A stretch of DNA of 64,000 nt, taken from NCBI RefSeq assembly GCF_000004075.3, contig NC_026657.2, forward strand, positions 36,690,732 through 36,754,731. The letters run 5' to 3'. The translations under genes were made by a program, and so were the position numbers. The notes under the pieces are model-generated. The model was not told the origin of the DNA. It saw only the letters and a list, made by a program, of their open reading frames with translations, and searched no databases. Below are positions 1 to 9,407 of this stretch, one piece after another. Origin of the DNA: Cucumis sativus. Taxonomy: Eukaryota; Streptophyta; Magnoliopsida; Cucurbitales; Cucurbitaceae. How positions within the stretch are numbered: position 1 is the stretch's first letter; every line of letters begins with the position of its first letter.

Positions 1-437
1 TCTTTCCGTTGGAATTTGAAAGTTAATGAGATTTAACGATATATCTATTTGTCTATTTTTAGTTTAATCTTTTTTTTTTTGTTAAGACGTGGGTATGAAT
101 CTTCAAACTTATATTGATTAAAGACGACTTAATAAAGATTATTCAATCTTAGTTTCTTTTGAGGATTAGTCCTTCTTAATTACAATCTTATTCCATGTTT
201 AAAATATAGAAATTATTATTGTTTTACTAATCAAACAAAAGTTCAGTTTCTTTTGATGTCTCTATTGTATTAATTTCAGCCAAGAAACTTTTGCCGTTCA
301 AAAAATATTTATCAGAATTGTAATAAATTTACTCAAATTGAAAAACTAAACACAATAAATAAATAAAAGGCTTTAAAAGGTCATTTCAAAAAATTGCTAA
401 AAAGGACTCTTGACAAAAGAAAAATTAGGTAGTACCA
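1..437. other. AT-rich left flank of the MULE, no gene seen
   Basis: No reading frame or RNA gene is recognisable here. If the MCU gene at 8850-9407 continues leftwards past the window edge, this stretch would be part of its intron. Nothing in it resembles the missing MCU second exon. Confidence 0.5.
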
Positions 438-446
438 AAAATCCTT
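438..446. repeat. Left 9-bp target-site duplication (AAAATCCTT)
   Basis: AAAATCCTT lies directly before the left terminal inverted repeat and recurs at 8311-8319 directly after the right one. A 9-bp duplication is the usual size for Mutator-like insertions. It fixes the element borders at 447 and 8310. Confidence 0.93.
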
Positions 447-562
447 GGGGAATTGACAAAAATAGGCCAAAAATGGGGTAGAAATAGAGTTTTAGGATTG
501 ATTGTAGAAAAGTTGAGATTTAGGATAAATTGGAGGTGAAATGACGAAAATACCCTCTTTTA
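447..562 (+). repeat. Left terminal inverted repeat of the MULE
   Basis: The 116 bp begin GGGGAATTGACAAAAATAGG and match the reverse complement of 8195-8310 at 114 positions. The mismatches are at position 4 (G versus A) and at one G/T about 36 bases in. Homology stops just inside 562. Confidence 0.95.
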
Positions 563-639
563 TTTTCCTTCCTCTTTTCTTCTTTTTCCTTTTCTTCAAC
601 CCGAAGACAGAAGGCCGTTCAAAAGAAAAACGTAAACTC

Positions 640-950
640 GCATTTGAACTCTCCCGCGTCTGCAGTTACCCTCTTCAACTCTCTCCCGGCTCCGGTGAAC
701 GTTTTTCTCTTCCGTCCATTTCTTCTCCACTTCCATCCATTTCTTCTTCACGACTCTCCGCTATATTTTCCGATTTCAACTTGTTCACCGAACGTCTCCA
801 TTTCTTCTGCACGGGTCTCCATTTCGACTTCATCTCCGGCGGACGCTTCTCCACTTCCATCCATTTCGATTTCAGGTTTGTTTTCACCGGACCTCTCCAT
901 TTCTTATCCACTCCTCTACATTGGCAGTGCCGTATCCATCATCTTTGAAG
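640..950 (+). repeat. C/T-rich 5' subterminal region with short repeated blocks
   Basis: This pyrimidine-rich stretch repeats short blocks such as CTTCCATCCATTTC (near 731 and 855) and CTCCATTTCTT (several times). Subterminal repeats of this kind are common in transposons and may serve as transposase or host-factor sites. A GTGAGT donor near 954 paired with the acceptor at 1854/1855 could make this the leader exon of the plus-strand gene. The reading frames here look like low-complexity chance frames. Confidence 0.4.
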
Positions 951-1350
951 TCAAGTGAGTAATAAAATCTCAGTTTTTTTTTTAGAGTTAGTCTGTTGTA
1001 GCTTATTTATTATTACAGTATTCCATCTTGTTTGTTTAAGTTGTCTGTTAAGATGTGAGTTTTTTGTTTTTTGGCACATTTTGGAGAAGAAATGCATGTC
1101 ATATGCACACAGACATAGAGAACCGTGGGAGCCATTCTGTTTTTAGGAAGAAAAACCATTTCCTTTGCAATGTACTGTAATAATAGAAAAACCATACCTT
1201 GGAGTTTAGAACTTGAATTCGAACATATATTTGGTATCCCATATAAACTCTGCAAAGTTACCAGTACAATAGATATGTGCTAAACATGCATTCTAAATAT
1301 TGTATTCTAAAGACATTATCATAAGCTGCATTGTTGAAAGACCATTTCCT

Positions 1351-1784
1351 TTGCCTTGAAGTTTTCCATCATCTCTCACCTATCAGCACCTATCTCTCAC
1401 CTTCCAAAATTTTGAGTAGAAGTCCCAATATAAGAGTGTTAACTTCCTAAACCGTTTAGAATGCATGTTTAGCTAGTCTACTAGGTGTTAAGGCTATAGG
1501 GTTAGCAATTGTATTAGACTTAGCAACTTTGCCTTGAAGTTTTCCATCATCTCTCACCTATCAGCACCTATCTCTCACCTTCCAAAATTTTGAGTAGAAG
1601 TCCCAATATAAGAGTGTAAACTTCCTAAACGGTTTAGAATGCATGTTTAGCTAGTCTACTAGGTGTTAAGGCTATAGGGTTAGCAATTCTATTAGACTTA
1701 GCAACTTTGCCTTGAAGTTTTTCATCATCTCTCACCTATCAGCACCTATCTCTCACCTTCCAAAATTTTGAGTAGAAGTCCCAA
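1351..1784 (+). repeat. 178-bp tandem repeat, about 2.4 copies
   Basis: Copies begin at 1351, 1529 and 1707 with TTGCCTTGAAG and keep an exact 178-bp spacing. The third copy breaks off at about 1784. The copies are almost identical, with single-base differences. The array lies between the C/T-rich leader and the first coding exon of the Ulp1-like gene, probably in a leader intron. Confidence 0.9.
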
Positions 1785-1863
1785 GATGCTAGTGCATCCA
1801 TGTTAAGTAAGTCTCTTATGCAATTATATTTAATTAGTTTTTTTTTTTTATGCAGGTCTCAGT

Positions 1864-4487
1864 ATGGCTTCGACATCAACTAACGGTCCCATGTACAAGA
1901 TTGACCCTGCTCATCATTTTCAGTCTATAGTAAGTAGTTTAGCACATTTAGAAAACAGTACACGTACAATAAAGGCTAAATTGAAACCGGATCAATTAAC
2001 CTTATTTAGAAATACAAAGTTCGGCCACTTTTTGGATCTGAATATAATCTTTAATGGGCCGCTCATCCACTACTTATTGTTAAGAGAGGTGGAAGATGAA
2101 AGGGTTGATCACATAAGTTTCAAGATAGGAGAAGTCGTGTGCAGTTTTGGAAGGAGAGAATTTAATATGATGACGGGTCTATGGAGTTCTCAACCAGAGC
2201 CTATTGATTTGGTTGGGAATAGTAGGTTGTTGGAGAAGTTCTTCGAACAAAAAAAGTGTATTTATATAAGTGACTTAGAGGACACATTTGTGGAATACGA
2301 GGGGGATGACGATGACGATGACATAGTTAAATTAGCTCTAGTTTACTTTATAGAGATGTCATTGTTAGGAAAAGATAGGCGGACGAAAGTGGACCGAACT
2401 TTATTTAGGATTGCAGATGATTGGACCACATTTAACAATTACGATTGGGGAGGGTTGGTTTTTGGACGTACACTTTCTGCCTTAAAACGAGCCTTGGACA
2501 TGCAACATGCGAAGGGAAAGAATAAATCAACTAAGACAAAATATACTGTCATGGGATTTCCGCAGGCGTTACAGGTATGTTACTTTACTTCCTATGCACA
2601 TATTTATATATACATATATCTTGGGACACTTGCTAAACTTGTTTTGTTGAACATGGAATAGGTTTGGGCATATGAGTCTATACCAACCATCACTGAATGT
2701 GGTGTACATAAAGTAAGCAACGATGCAATACCACGAATGCTGAGGTGGGTGTGCGAACTATCGCCGAAGTCTCATGTCCTACAGAGGCAGGTGTTTGACT
2801 CACCAATGGTAAGTATCAACAAACAGTAACTTACCGAATGCATGACTTTGTTCCTTTATGTTTTGACTAACTAACTACATTTCCACTTTGTAGTTCTTAA
2901 TTAACGTGGTAATTGAGATGATGCCTGAAGAGGAGGAGCATCTAAGAATGTCTTCAGGGGAACTTGTTGAGAAAACTCATCCATATAACACCGTTTCTGA
3001 GAAGAATGGTGATTCAAAACGACCAGGAGAAGCTAGTAATGATGACAATGACTGCAAAAAGAGTAAGAAAAAGAAGAAGTGGAAGTCTAAGATGAAAGAA
3101 GTTGTTCGAAAACTCAAATATCGAGTAGCGGTTCTCGAGAATGAACGTGAAAGCCTAAAATCAATGCTGTCGACTATATTGAAACACCTTGAAGTTCAAA
3201 AAAAGGTTAGGAATCAAAGTTTGTTTAACATTTTCAAAGTTTGTTTAACGTTACCAATACATTTTGACATTTCCAAAGGGTGAAGAAGGAGACTGCACGG
3301 GAGTTGAAGGTCATGATGCCCAGACCGAAGATGTTGACACACCCGGTACACCTTCTTGGTTGAGGATGCCCAAGGAGGATGACACAAGTGATGGGGTGAA
3401 ACATGTTGAACGTCAAAAGCAGGTTAGGAATCAAAGTTCTGTAGTGGGGTGAAAATCATCCTTACTAATGCTTTATCCTTAGTAATGCATTTTGACCTTC
3501 CATAGGGTGTCGAAGCAAACCGCACGGAGGATGACACAATGGATGAGTTGGATAAGAAGGTTCATATTCATTCGGAGGAGCCAGTAGACGTCGTTGACGA
3601 TTTGAACGAGGAAATTGGAGTAAAAAGTCTTACTTATTTTGATTCAGACGTCATGGAAATAGAACCATTATCCACTGAACGACCACATGTTCGGCCCGCA
3701 CGTAGCAAGCGTGCAAGTGTATACTTGTCAACCCCCTTCACAGCTTTAGATAAACGGACTACAAAATCAATCACCACCACCTCTCAGTCTCAACCATCCG
3801 TCTATGATCCTATGCACAAAATACCTGACGCCCATTTAGATCGACTCAGAGCTTGGATCACAGACAAGCGTACGAAAGATGAGGTGCGTGAAACTTTTCA
3901 CGGGAAAAAATCGAAGGAGTTTTTCAGAGACTTGTTCATGTGTCGTCGGTGGTTGGCGGATGAGGTTAGAACTTTTCTCATTATTTCTTATTTACAGTTT
4001 TAGAGCACTTAGTACCTTCAAGAAGTTGGTTTGATCGCATAACCGAATTAAATGCTTTATTTTGTTTCTATTAGCATTTGGATGCACTGTTTCTTCTCAT
4101 TCGCTTCAACATTAAGACAGCCATGATACCTACTGCTCAAAACTTCACAACTGTAGACACACTATTCATGGTTTGTACTCGCAACCATACTTTATGTACT
4201 GAGTTTGCTTTTGATATTTGTCTTATTGTCTCATTGTATACATGCATGTGTGTTTTTTTTCCTTCCAGCGACTATTAGTTGCGAAGTGGCCTGAATACCA
4301 AGAATGTATTAAAGAGAATCGACCATTTCACTGGAAGGAGGAGTATCGGTTGGTTGACTATGTTGTCGGATCAAAACAAGACTGTCAAGATCCTTGGGTG
4401 AATGTTGATTACATTTACTCTCCATTCAATATCCATGGCAATCATTGGATTCTATTATGCTTGGACTTCAAATGCAGCAAGGGCTGA
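1864..4487 (+). CDS. MULE-borne DUF1985/Ulp1-like protein, protease domain truncated
   Basis: I place seven exons, all joined in phase 0: 1864-2574, 2662-2808, 2894-3205, 3279-3422, 3506-3964, 4075-4170 and 4269-4487, giving 695 residues. Exon 1 carries a DUF1985 domain (FGHFLDL near residue 55, then LLLRE, ISFKIGEVVCSFGRREF, and VWAYESIP opening exon 2). Exon 3 has a Lys-rich nuclear-signal-like stretch followed by a coiled-coil-like segment. Exons 6-7 start the C48 protease fold and reach the His-Trp of GNHWILLCLDF. The protein then stops, so the catalytic Asp and Cys regions are missing. The last residues (CSKG) come from a short repeat at 4476-4544. Intact relatives would be SUMO-protease-like. 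This copy is probably inactive as a protease but may keep the DUF1985 function. It is convergent with the transposase. Exon borders are predicted. Confidence 0.8.
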
Positions 4488-4544
4488 ACCTTTAAGTAAT
4501 CAGCAAGGGCTGAACCTTGTAAAAACTAACAGAGGCTGAACCTT
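4476..4544 (+). repeat. Short GGCTGAACCTT repeats covering the Ulp1-like stop codon
   Basis: CAGCAAGGGCTGAACCTT occurs at 4476-4493 and 4501-4518, and a shortened form (AGAGGCTGAACCTT) at 4531-4544. The stop codon of the Ulp1-like frame lies in the first copy. The protein's C-terminus therefore comes from unrelated repeat DNA, which fits loss of the original 3' half. Confidence 0.8.
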
Positions 4545-4951
4545 GAAGATGAATGTAAAAACTAAAAGTAATCAGCAAGATTTGCATCATTAATACTGCA
4601 GTAGCAAAAGGAGAGCATTTATTGAGTTCTAAAGCACACAATATTGTCATAATAGGATTTCAAGTCTTTCTCAAAAAGCTTGAAATGCCAAAGGAGTAAA
4701 TATTCTATAAACAGTTCACTGTAGGATAAAAAAAAAAGAGAAGGAAAGTCTTGAAGTTGCAGAAGAAAAGTCTTCAACTTAGAATTGTCAGTGAGATGAC
4801 TTTAGTGATCTTGCAAACAACACAGGACACAATTTTATAAGCATCTTCCACCTGCATTAAAAAAATGAACCTTTTTTACATCGTGATCATGCAAACAACG
4901 CAAGCACAAACCAAGCAAGTATAAAACTATTACTACGTACCAAGACGGGTA

Positions 4952-7372
4952 CTAATCTTGTATGCTCGACTTCTGGATGTATGAAATTGGATTGGTACAC
5001 GTTAATCTATTGTGGCCTGTTTCTTTACATCGACCACATTTATGCAATTTTGGTGCTTCACCGACACTTGGAATCCTCTTTTTCTTCGGTCGACCAACTC
5101 TTTTGACTACTTTCGGAGGTAAGACAGTCATATGTACATATTCTTCGGTTGTCTTCCATTCCGACTGATTCCCAACTGGGTAGACGGCCTCCGAATATGC
5201 TGCCAACAAACATTCATTAGTGTAATAGTTAGCACATAAGCTATAAACATTTATATTGCGATCCCGTGCAACAGCAATGGCATGTGCGCATGGTAGTTGC
5301 TCAGCTTGAAACTCCTTACAAGTGCACTCTTGAGTATGAAGATTTATGACCTCCTCTTTATCTAAATCTTTAACATGGAATTGGTAACAATCAATTGGGT
5401 TGACTTTCATTGTCAAAGCTCGTTCTTGTTTCTTTTGTAGAACTAACTCTGCCCATTTAGTCAATGTAGACGTCACTTTAATGCCTTCTTCTCGACGCTC
5501 CCAAAACCAACGTTGTAGCAAAGCTCGAACATGTTCAAGGAATGAAGCAATAGGCAAATCTCTAGGTTCTTTCAGTATAGAATTCATGGACTCTGCTATA
5601 TTTGTTGTCATCATATTATATCGTCTTCCTGGACAGTGAAAACGAGACCAACGTGTTATTCCAACATCGTTTAAATATTTTCCTGAATCATTAGGAAATG
5701 CAAGAATACTTCTCCACGCTTCTGAGAACGTTGATTCACGGTATGTTCTAGATGCATTGTAAAACAAAGTAGCTATAGTGTCATTCTTGTATTTATCATT
5801 CAAATTTTGAGTCAAGTGTTGGACACAAAGTCCATGGAATGCGGAGGGAAAAACCGATGCAATACACTTAGAAAAACATGTTTTTCGATCTGTCACGAAG
5901 CCTAGATTAGGCACCTCTCCTATTGCACCTTTCAATTTCTCTAAGAACCACTGTATTGAAGCATCTGTTTCTCTGTCCACCACTCCAAAGGCAAGAGGAT
6001 AAATTTGATTGTTACCATCCAAGCAAACAGCAACTATCAACTGACCCCGATATTTGTTCTTAAGGAATGTTCCATCCATGACTATAACCGGTCTAATGCA
6101 GTTTAAGAATCCTCGAACACATGGACCAACAGCCATAAAAAGATATTTGAAGAAACGATTATCTTCAAGTTCCATGTGAAATATTGTACCTACATTTGCA
6201 AGTTTGAGAGCTTCACCATATCTAAGCAATAGATTATATGACTCTTCAGGACACCCGCGCACTCGTTCATACGCATTTTCTCTAGCGCGCCATGCTTTTT
6301 CATAACTCATATTTATGCCATAGTCTTGCCTCATGTCTTCTATGATATCACGCGGTTTGTATAGACGACCGACTCCCTTGAACTTTGACTTTATTAATTC
6401 TCCAACAACCCAAGATTTTGCTTGCCTATGGTCACGATTCAAAACGTCAAGAGAACACGAATGAACTTTGACATACTTTTTAATCTTAAATATATTTGAA
6501 TCCTTCAATCTCATCGCTCGCAGTCTCCAACCACACTTGTTGTCAATGCATCTAACAAAGAGAACCTCTTTTGTAGACTTTTTTACTACAAACTGAAAAT
6601 TTTTTTTCATTGCCAAGACACTTAATCTCATTGACAAATCTTTTTTGGAAAAAAATATTTGTCCTACATCAAACTCCTCACTTGTAGAGCTTTCTTCGGA
6701 CCAATCATTCATGTCTGTCTTCAACTTTTGGCTAGAAGAGCTGTAACGAACTTTAGATTTTCCTTTGCAATCTTTTGTAGGACCATCTCTATGTTGTGGG
6801 ATGTCAAATGATTCACTATTCATCTCTACTGGCTCCCATGTAAAAGTCTCATCTTTCGAATCATATGACTCATATGATTCCCATATAGCCGAAGTGGTCC
6901 CTATCACGTTATCACACAAGCCAACTTCAACTTCACGAACATGGACTTCATTCTCATTTAATGTATCCATTACAATTGGAGGATGAGGGTTTAAGTTATG
7001 AGCTTGGTTGCTGCCAGATACTGAATTGTAATCTTTGCTTAACACTTTTTTGCTTTGATTACTTTTAGGCTCAAATGAGACGTATAAAGGGACCTTTAAT
7101 GGATTTTCACTAAGAAGATAAAACTTCAAATCACGGTCATTGCTTAACTCAAATGTAGGAGCTTCGTGTTCCACTTTTATCTCATATATGCATCTTATCA
7201 TTACGTCGAACTTTGAAGGGTCAACTTCTGCAAGGTCATATAATTCTGCCTGTAAATCTTTATGTGTTATTTCTTTACTGACAACGATGCCTTTTAACAT
7301 GCCTCCTTCGTATTTTCTTCGCCTCTCATCCCACATACCACCGTAACGCACTAACATGGGAATATGTGACAT
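4952..7372 (-). CDS. MULE transposase (MuDR/MURA type), intact 806 aa
   Basis: This single uninterrupted frame encodes the transposase that would cut and integrate the element at its inverted repeats. Visible domains, in order: an N-terminal PB1-like MuDR region (about 7-98), an acidic Ser-rich linker, a plant MuDR DNA-binding domain (about 236-307), and the MULE DDE catalytic core. The core has Asp433 in VMDGTF, Asp495 in VTDRK and the C516-x2-H519 pair, with Glu594 (NIAESMN) a candidate third acidic residue. A SWIM zinc finger follows (C683, C685, C695, H697), then an AT-hook-like GRPKKKR (760-766) and a CCHC zinc knuckle (C779, C782, H787, C792). Length and domain order are those of a full-length MURA. 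I see no frameshift or stop. The first ATG precedes the PB1-like region. The stop lies 465 bp from that of the convergent Ulp1-like gene. Confidence 0.95.
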   Translation of the reverse strand: MSHIPMLVRYGGMWDERRRKYEGGMLKGIVVSKEITHKDLQAELYDLAEVDPSKFDVMIRCIYEIKVEHEAPTFELSNDRDLKFYLLSENPLKVPLYVSFEPKSNQSKKVLSKDYNSVSGSNQAHNLNPHPPIVMDTLNENEVHVREVEVGLCDNVIGTTSAIWESYESYDSKDETFTWEPVEMNSESFDIPQHRDGPTKDCKGKSKVRYSSSSQKLKTDMNDWSEESSTSEEFDVGQIFFSKKDLSMRLSVLAMKKNFQFVVKKSTKEVLFVRCIDNKCGWRLRAMRLKDSNIFKIKKYVKVHSCSLDVLNRDHRQAKSWVVGELIKSKFKGVGRLYKPRDIIEDMRQDYGINMSYEKAWRARENAYERVRGCPEESYNLLLRYGEALKLANVGTIFHMELEDNRFFKYLFMAVGPCVRGFLNCIRPVIVMDGTFLKNKYRGQLIVAVCLDGNNQIYPLAFGVVDRETDASIQWFLEKLKGAIGEVPNLGFVTDRKTCFSKCIASVFPSAFHGLCVQHLTQNLNDKYKNDTIATLFYNASRTYRESTFSEAWRSILAFPNDSGKYLNDVGITRWSRFHCPGRRYNMMTTNIAESMNSILKEPRDLPIASFLEHVRALLQRWFWERREEGIKVTSTLTKWAELVLQKKQERALTMKVNPIDCYQFHVKDLDKEEVINLHTQECTCKEFQAEQLPCAHAIAVARDRNINVYSLCANYYTNECLLAAYSEAVYPVGNQSEWKTTEEYVHMTVLPPKVVKRVGRPKKKRIPSVGEAPKLHKCGRCKETGHNRLTCTNPISYIQKSSIQD

Positions 7373-7621
7373 CCTTAAACCACCTTATACTTTTCAATTG
7401 CTGCAAAAAATGATTTGAAGTTAGCATTTGACATATCACATAAACAAAGTTTATTAAAAAACAGTAGGTAAATACTAAATAAAACGTGCATAGTCACACC
7501 CTACATGTTTACGATCTTGACAGCTACAAAATGTTTAGGATATTGCGAGATACAAAAAACAATAGCTAAAAGTCACCCTAAATCAATTCATTTCAGATTA
7601 AACATTTCAATTTAAGAACCT

Positions 7622-7673
7622 GCAAGATGTCTGCGAGATGTTTGCGAGATGTCTACCAGATGTTTGCGAGATA
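7622..7673. repeat. 11-bp tandem repeat (GCGAGATGTTT-like), about 5 copies
   Basis: Units start at 7622, 7633, 7644, 7655 and 7666, each a variant of GCGAGATGTTT. The array lies about 250-300 bp upstream of the transposase start codon, in its likely promoter or leader. Confidence 0.85.
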
Positions 7674-7929
7674 AAATAATAATAATGATAAATTGCTAAC
7701 ATCATTTGAAACATCTATAAAGCAACCTTAAATCAACCCTAAATCAACTTGAAACAATAAAAAATAATATTTGATTTATACATTTAAGATGCAAAAATAT
7801 ATATACATATAACACAACACAATTCAGATTCGGATTTAAAAATTAAAACAAACCACAATGCGTGAGATGTTCGCCGGAGTAGATGATGAACGACACCGGA
7901 GTAAAGCGGAAAGTTGACAAACTTTTGAG

Positions 7930-8100
7930 AGAGGAGAAGAATCGCAAATGAGTTTTTCTTTTTTCTTTTTCCTTTACATAATCTATGAGAAGGAGGAGAA
8001 ATGCTTCTTTTTTCTTTACGTAATCTATGAGACTGCAAGAGAAGGATTCTTCTTTTTTTTTCCCTTTACGTAATCTATGAGGAGAGGAGAAGAAGGCTGC
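7930..8100. repeat. Three imperfect subterminal repeats (TTTACGTAATCTATGAG)
   Basis: TTTACATAATCTATGAG or TTTACGTAATCTATGAG starts near 7973, 8015 and 8065. Each copy is followed by a GA-rich stretch and preceded by a poly-T tract. The block lies just inside the right terminal inverted repeat, upstream of the transposase. Confidence 0.8.
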
Positions 8101-8194
8101 GTTCGCAATTCTGTTTTTTTTCTTCACGTGAATGACATTGAAGAGAGAGAGAGAGGGGTTGGAAAAGAAGAGAAGAGCAAATGTGAATTAAAAT

Positions 8195-8310
8195 TAAAAG
8201 AGGGTATTTTCGTCATTTCACCTCCAATTTATCCTAAATCTCAACTTTTCTACAATCAATCCTAAAACTCTATTTATACCCCATTTTTGGCCTATTTTTG
8301 TCAATTTCCC
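8195..8310 (-). repeat. Right terminal inverted repeat of the MULE
   Basis: This is the 116-bp inverted partner of 447-562 (114 of 116 identical). On the minus strand it contains TATAAATAG where the left repeat has TAGAAATAG, so only the transposase-side repeat has a TATA-like sequence. Confidence 0.95.
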
Positions 8311-8319
8311 AAAATCCTT
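8311..8319. repeat. Right 9-bp target-site duplication (AAAATCCTT)
   Basis: This is an exact copy of 438-446, directly after the right end of the MULE. Confidence 0.93.
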
Positions 8320-8849
8320 TATAGTAAATTATAAAATGATTAAAAATACTTATAAAATATATTAAAACTTTAAATTAAATTGTTATCTAGATGGATTTGA
8401 TATTGAAATATATGAAATATTGTTATATTTTACAAATATCTTGTTATATATATATAAAAAAAAAACTAAAAGGAAGTTTATATATTCTTAAAAAAAATTA
8501 AATAACAAAATTGTTAATAACATGTACCAAATGCAATACTCTACTAATAAATATAAATAATAATAGTTTATGGTAATATGGTAATTGTTTTACTAATTTG
8601 TAAATATATTTTTAGTTTGTATTGGTATAGTTGAAGAACAATCCATGTTTGTTAGGTCCAAGTTAAAAGTTGTTCAAATAGTAGTTATGAATTTTAGTCT
8701 GCACATTCCTCCAGTTATATAACTCTTCATCTTCATCTTCCTCCTCCGCTTAAATCAGAATTCCATTTCCATAAAACAATGAATTGAATTGTCCCAAATT
8801 CTTAACTCTTCATATTGGTTAATCAAAATTTTTGAATTCTTAATTATAC
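8320..8849. other. AT-rich DNA after the MCU exon-1 donor; probable intron, no exon seen
   Basis: On the minus strand this is the sequence directly after the GT donor of MCU exon 1. I see no second MCU exon and no other gene. It would be the 5' part of the MCU intron, into which the MULE inserted, if exon 2 lies left of the window. Confidence 0.5.
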
Positions 8850-9407
8850 CTGATCCGGACGAAGAAACACAATATTCCCAAGAACAATAACGCTTCCAGA
8901 TTCATCCAACAACTTAGCAAATTCCGCACCCTGTTCCTCATTATTCCCACAATCTTCAGCACAGATCCGAGTATACTCCGAGTAAGAGATGCAACTCTTC
9001 CCAACATTTCTCAATTTGTTCTTAATCTTCTCAACCTGCGATAGCCTTATGATCTTCCTAGCATCATCGATTGAAATTCCACATCCAGAAACAGAGCGCT
9101 CGGACGCCGGGTGAATAAGGCCATCAAGACGAATTCGATCTCCACTAGTAATGTTGCTACCTCCGACTCCGAGCTTCTCTCGAAGCTCATCGCCAACAGG
9201 CATGGAAAAAAGCTCTGGAATCCGAGAGGCGGAAGGTGAATGAAAGATGGCTCTCCTCTGAAGGAAGCGTCGGAAAACAGACTTGCCGGCAGAATCGGCG
9301 GGAGGAGAGAGGTAGTGGCGGCGGAAGATAGAATAGAAAGGGGAAGGGGAAGGGGAAGTGGAAGTAGAAGGACGAAAGGCATTGGAAAATGATCGGCGGA
9401 GCGCCAT
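8850..9407 (-). CDS. MCU: Mitochondrial calcium uniporter pore subunit, first exon only (partial)
   Basis: The exon encodes 186 residues and ends CAG|GTATAA, a phase-0 splice donor. The N-terminus is rich in Arg, Ser and Pro with almost no acidic residues up to about residue 60, as expected of a mitochondrial presequence. The rest matches the plant MCU (DUF607) N-terminal domain: MPVGDELREKL (69-79), SIDDARKIIRLSQVEKIKNK (about 112-131), ISYSEYTRIC, then LLDESGSVIVLGNIVFLRP just before the donor. In the family, exon 2 encodes the two membrane helices and the DIME-containing selectivity loop for Ca2+ entry into the matrix. No such exon lies between here and position 1. Either it is beyond the left edge, with the MULE in the intron, or the gene is broken. 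Confidence 0.88.

Larger units (their letters stand above)
447..8310 (-). mobile_element. Autonomous-looking Mutator-like element (MULE) with transposase and Ulp1-like gene
   Basis: This is a complete MULE of 7,864 bp. It is bounded by 116-bp terminal inverted repeats that differ at two positions and is flanked by a 9-bp direct repeat. It carries a MuDR/MURA-type transposase on the minus strand (4952-7372) and a convergent DUF1985/Ulp1-like gene on the plus strand (1864-4487). Plant MULEs that carry C48 (Ulp1) protease-like genes are a known class, from memory the Kaonashi/KIMULE group and the melon CUMULE. The near-identical repeats, exact target duplication and uninterrupted transposase frame indicate a young and possibly mobile copy. 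Strand is given for the transposase. Confidence 0.95.

Noticed and set aside
541..958. Overlapping open frames on both strands in the MULE left arm
   Set aside because: Low-complexity C/T-rich repeats explain the open frames; no domain is recognisable and they start inside the inverted repeat.
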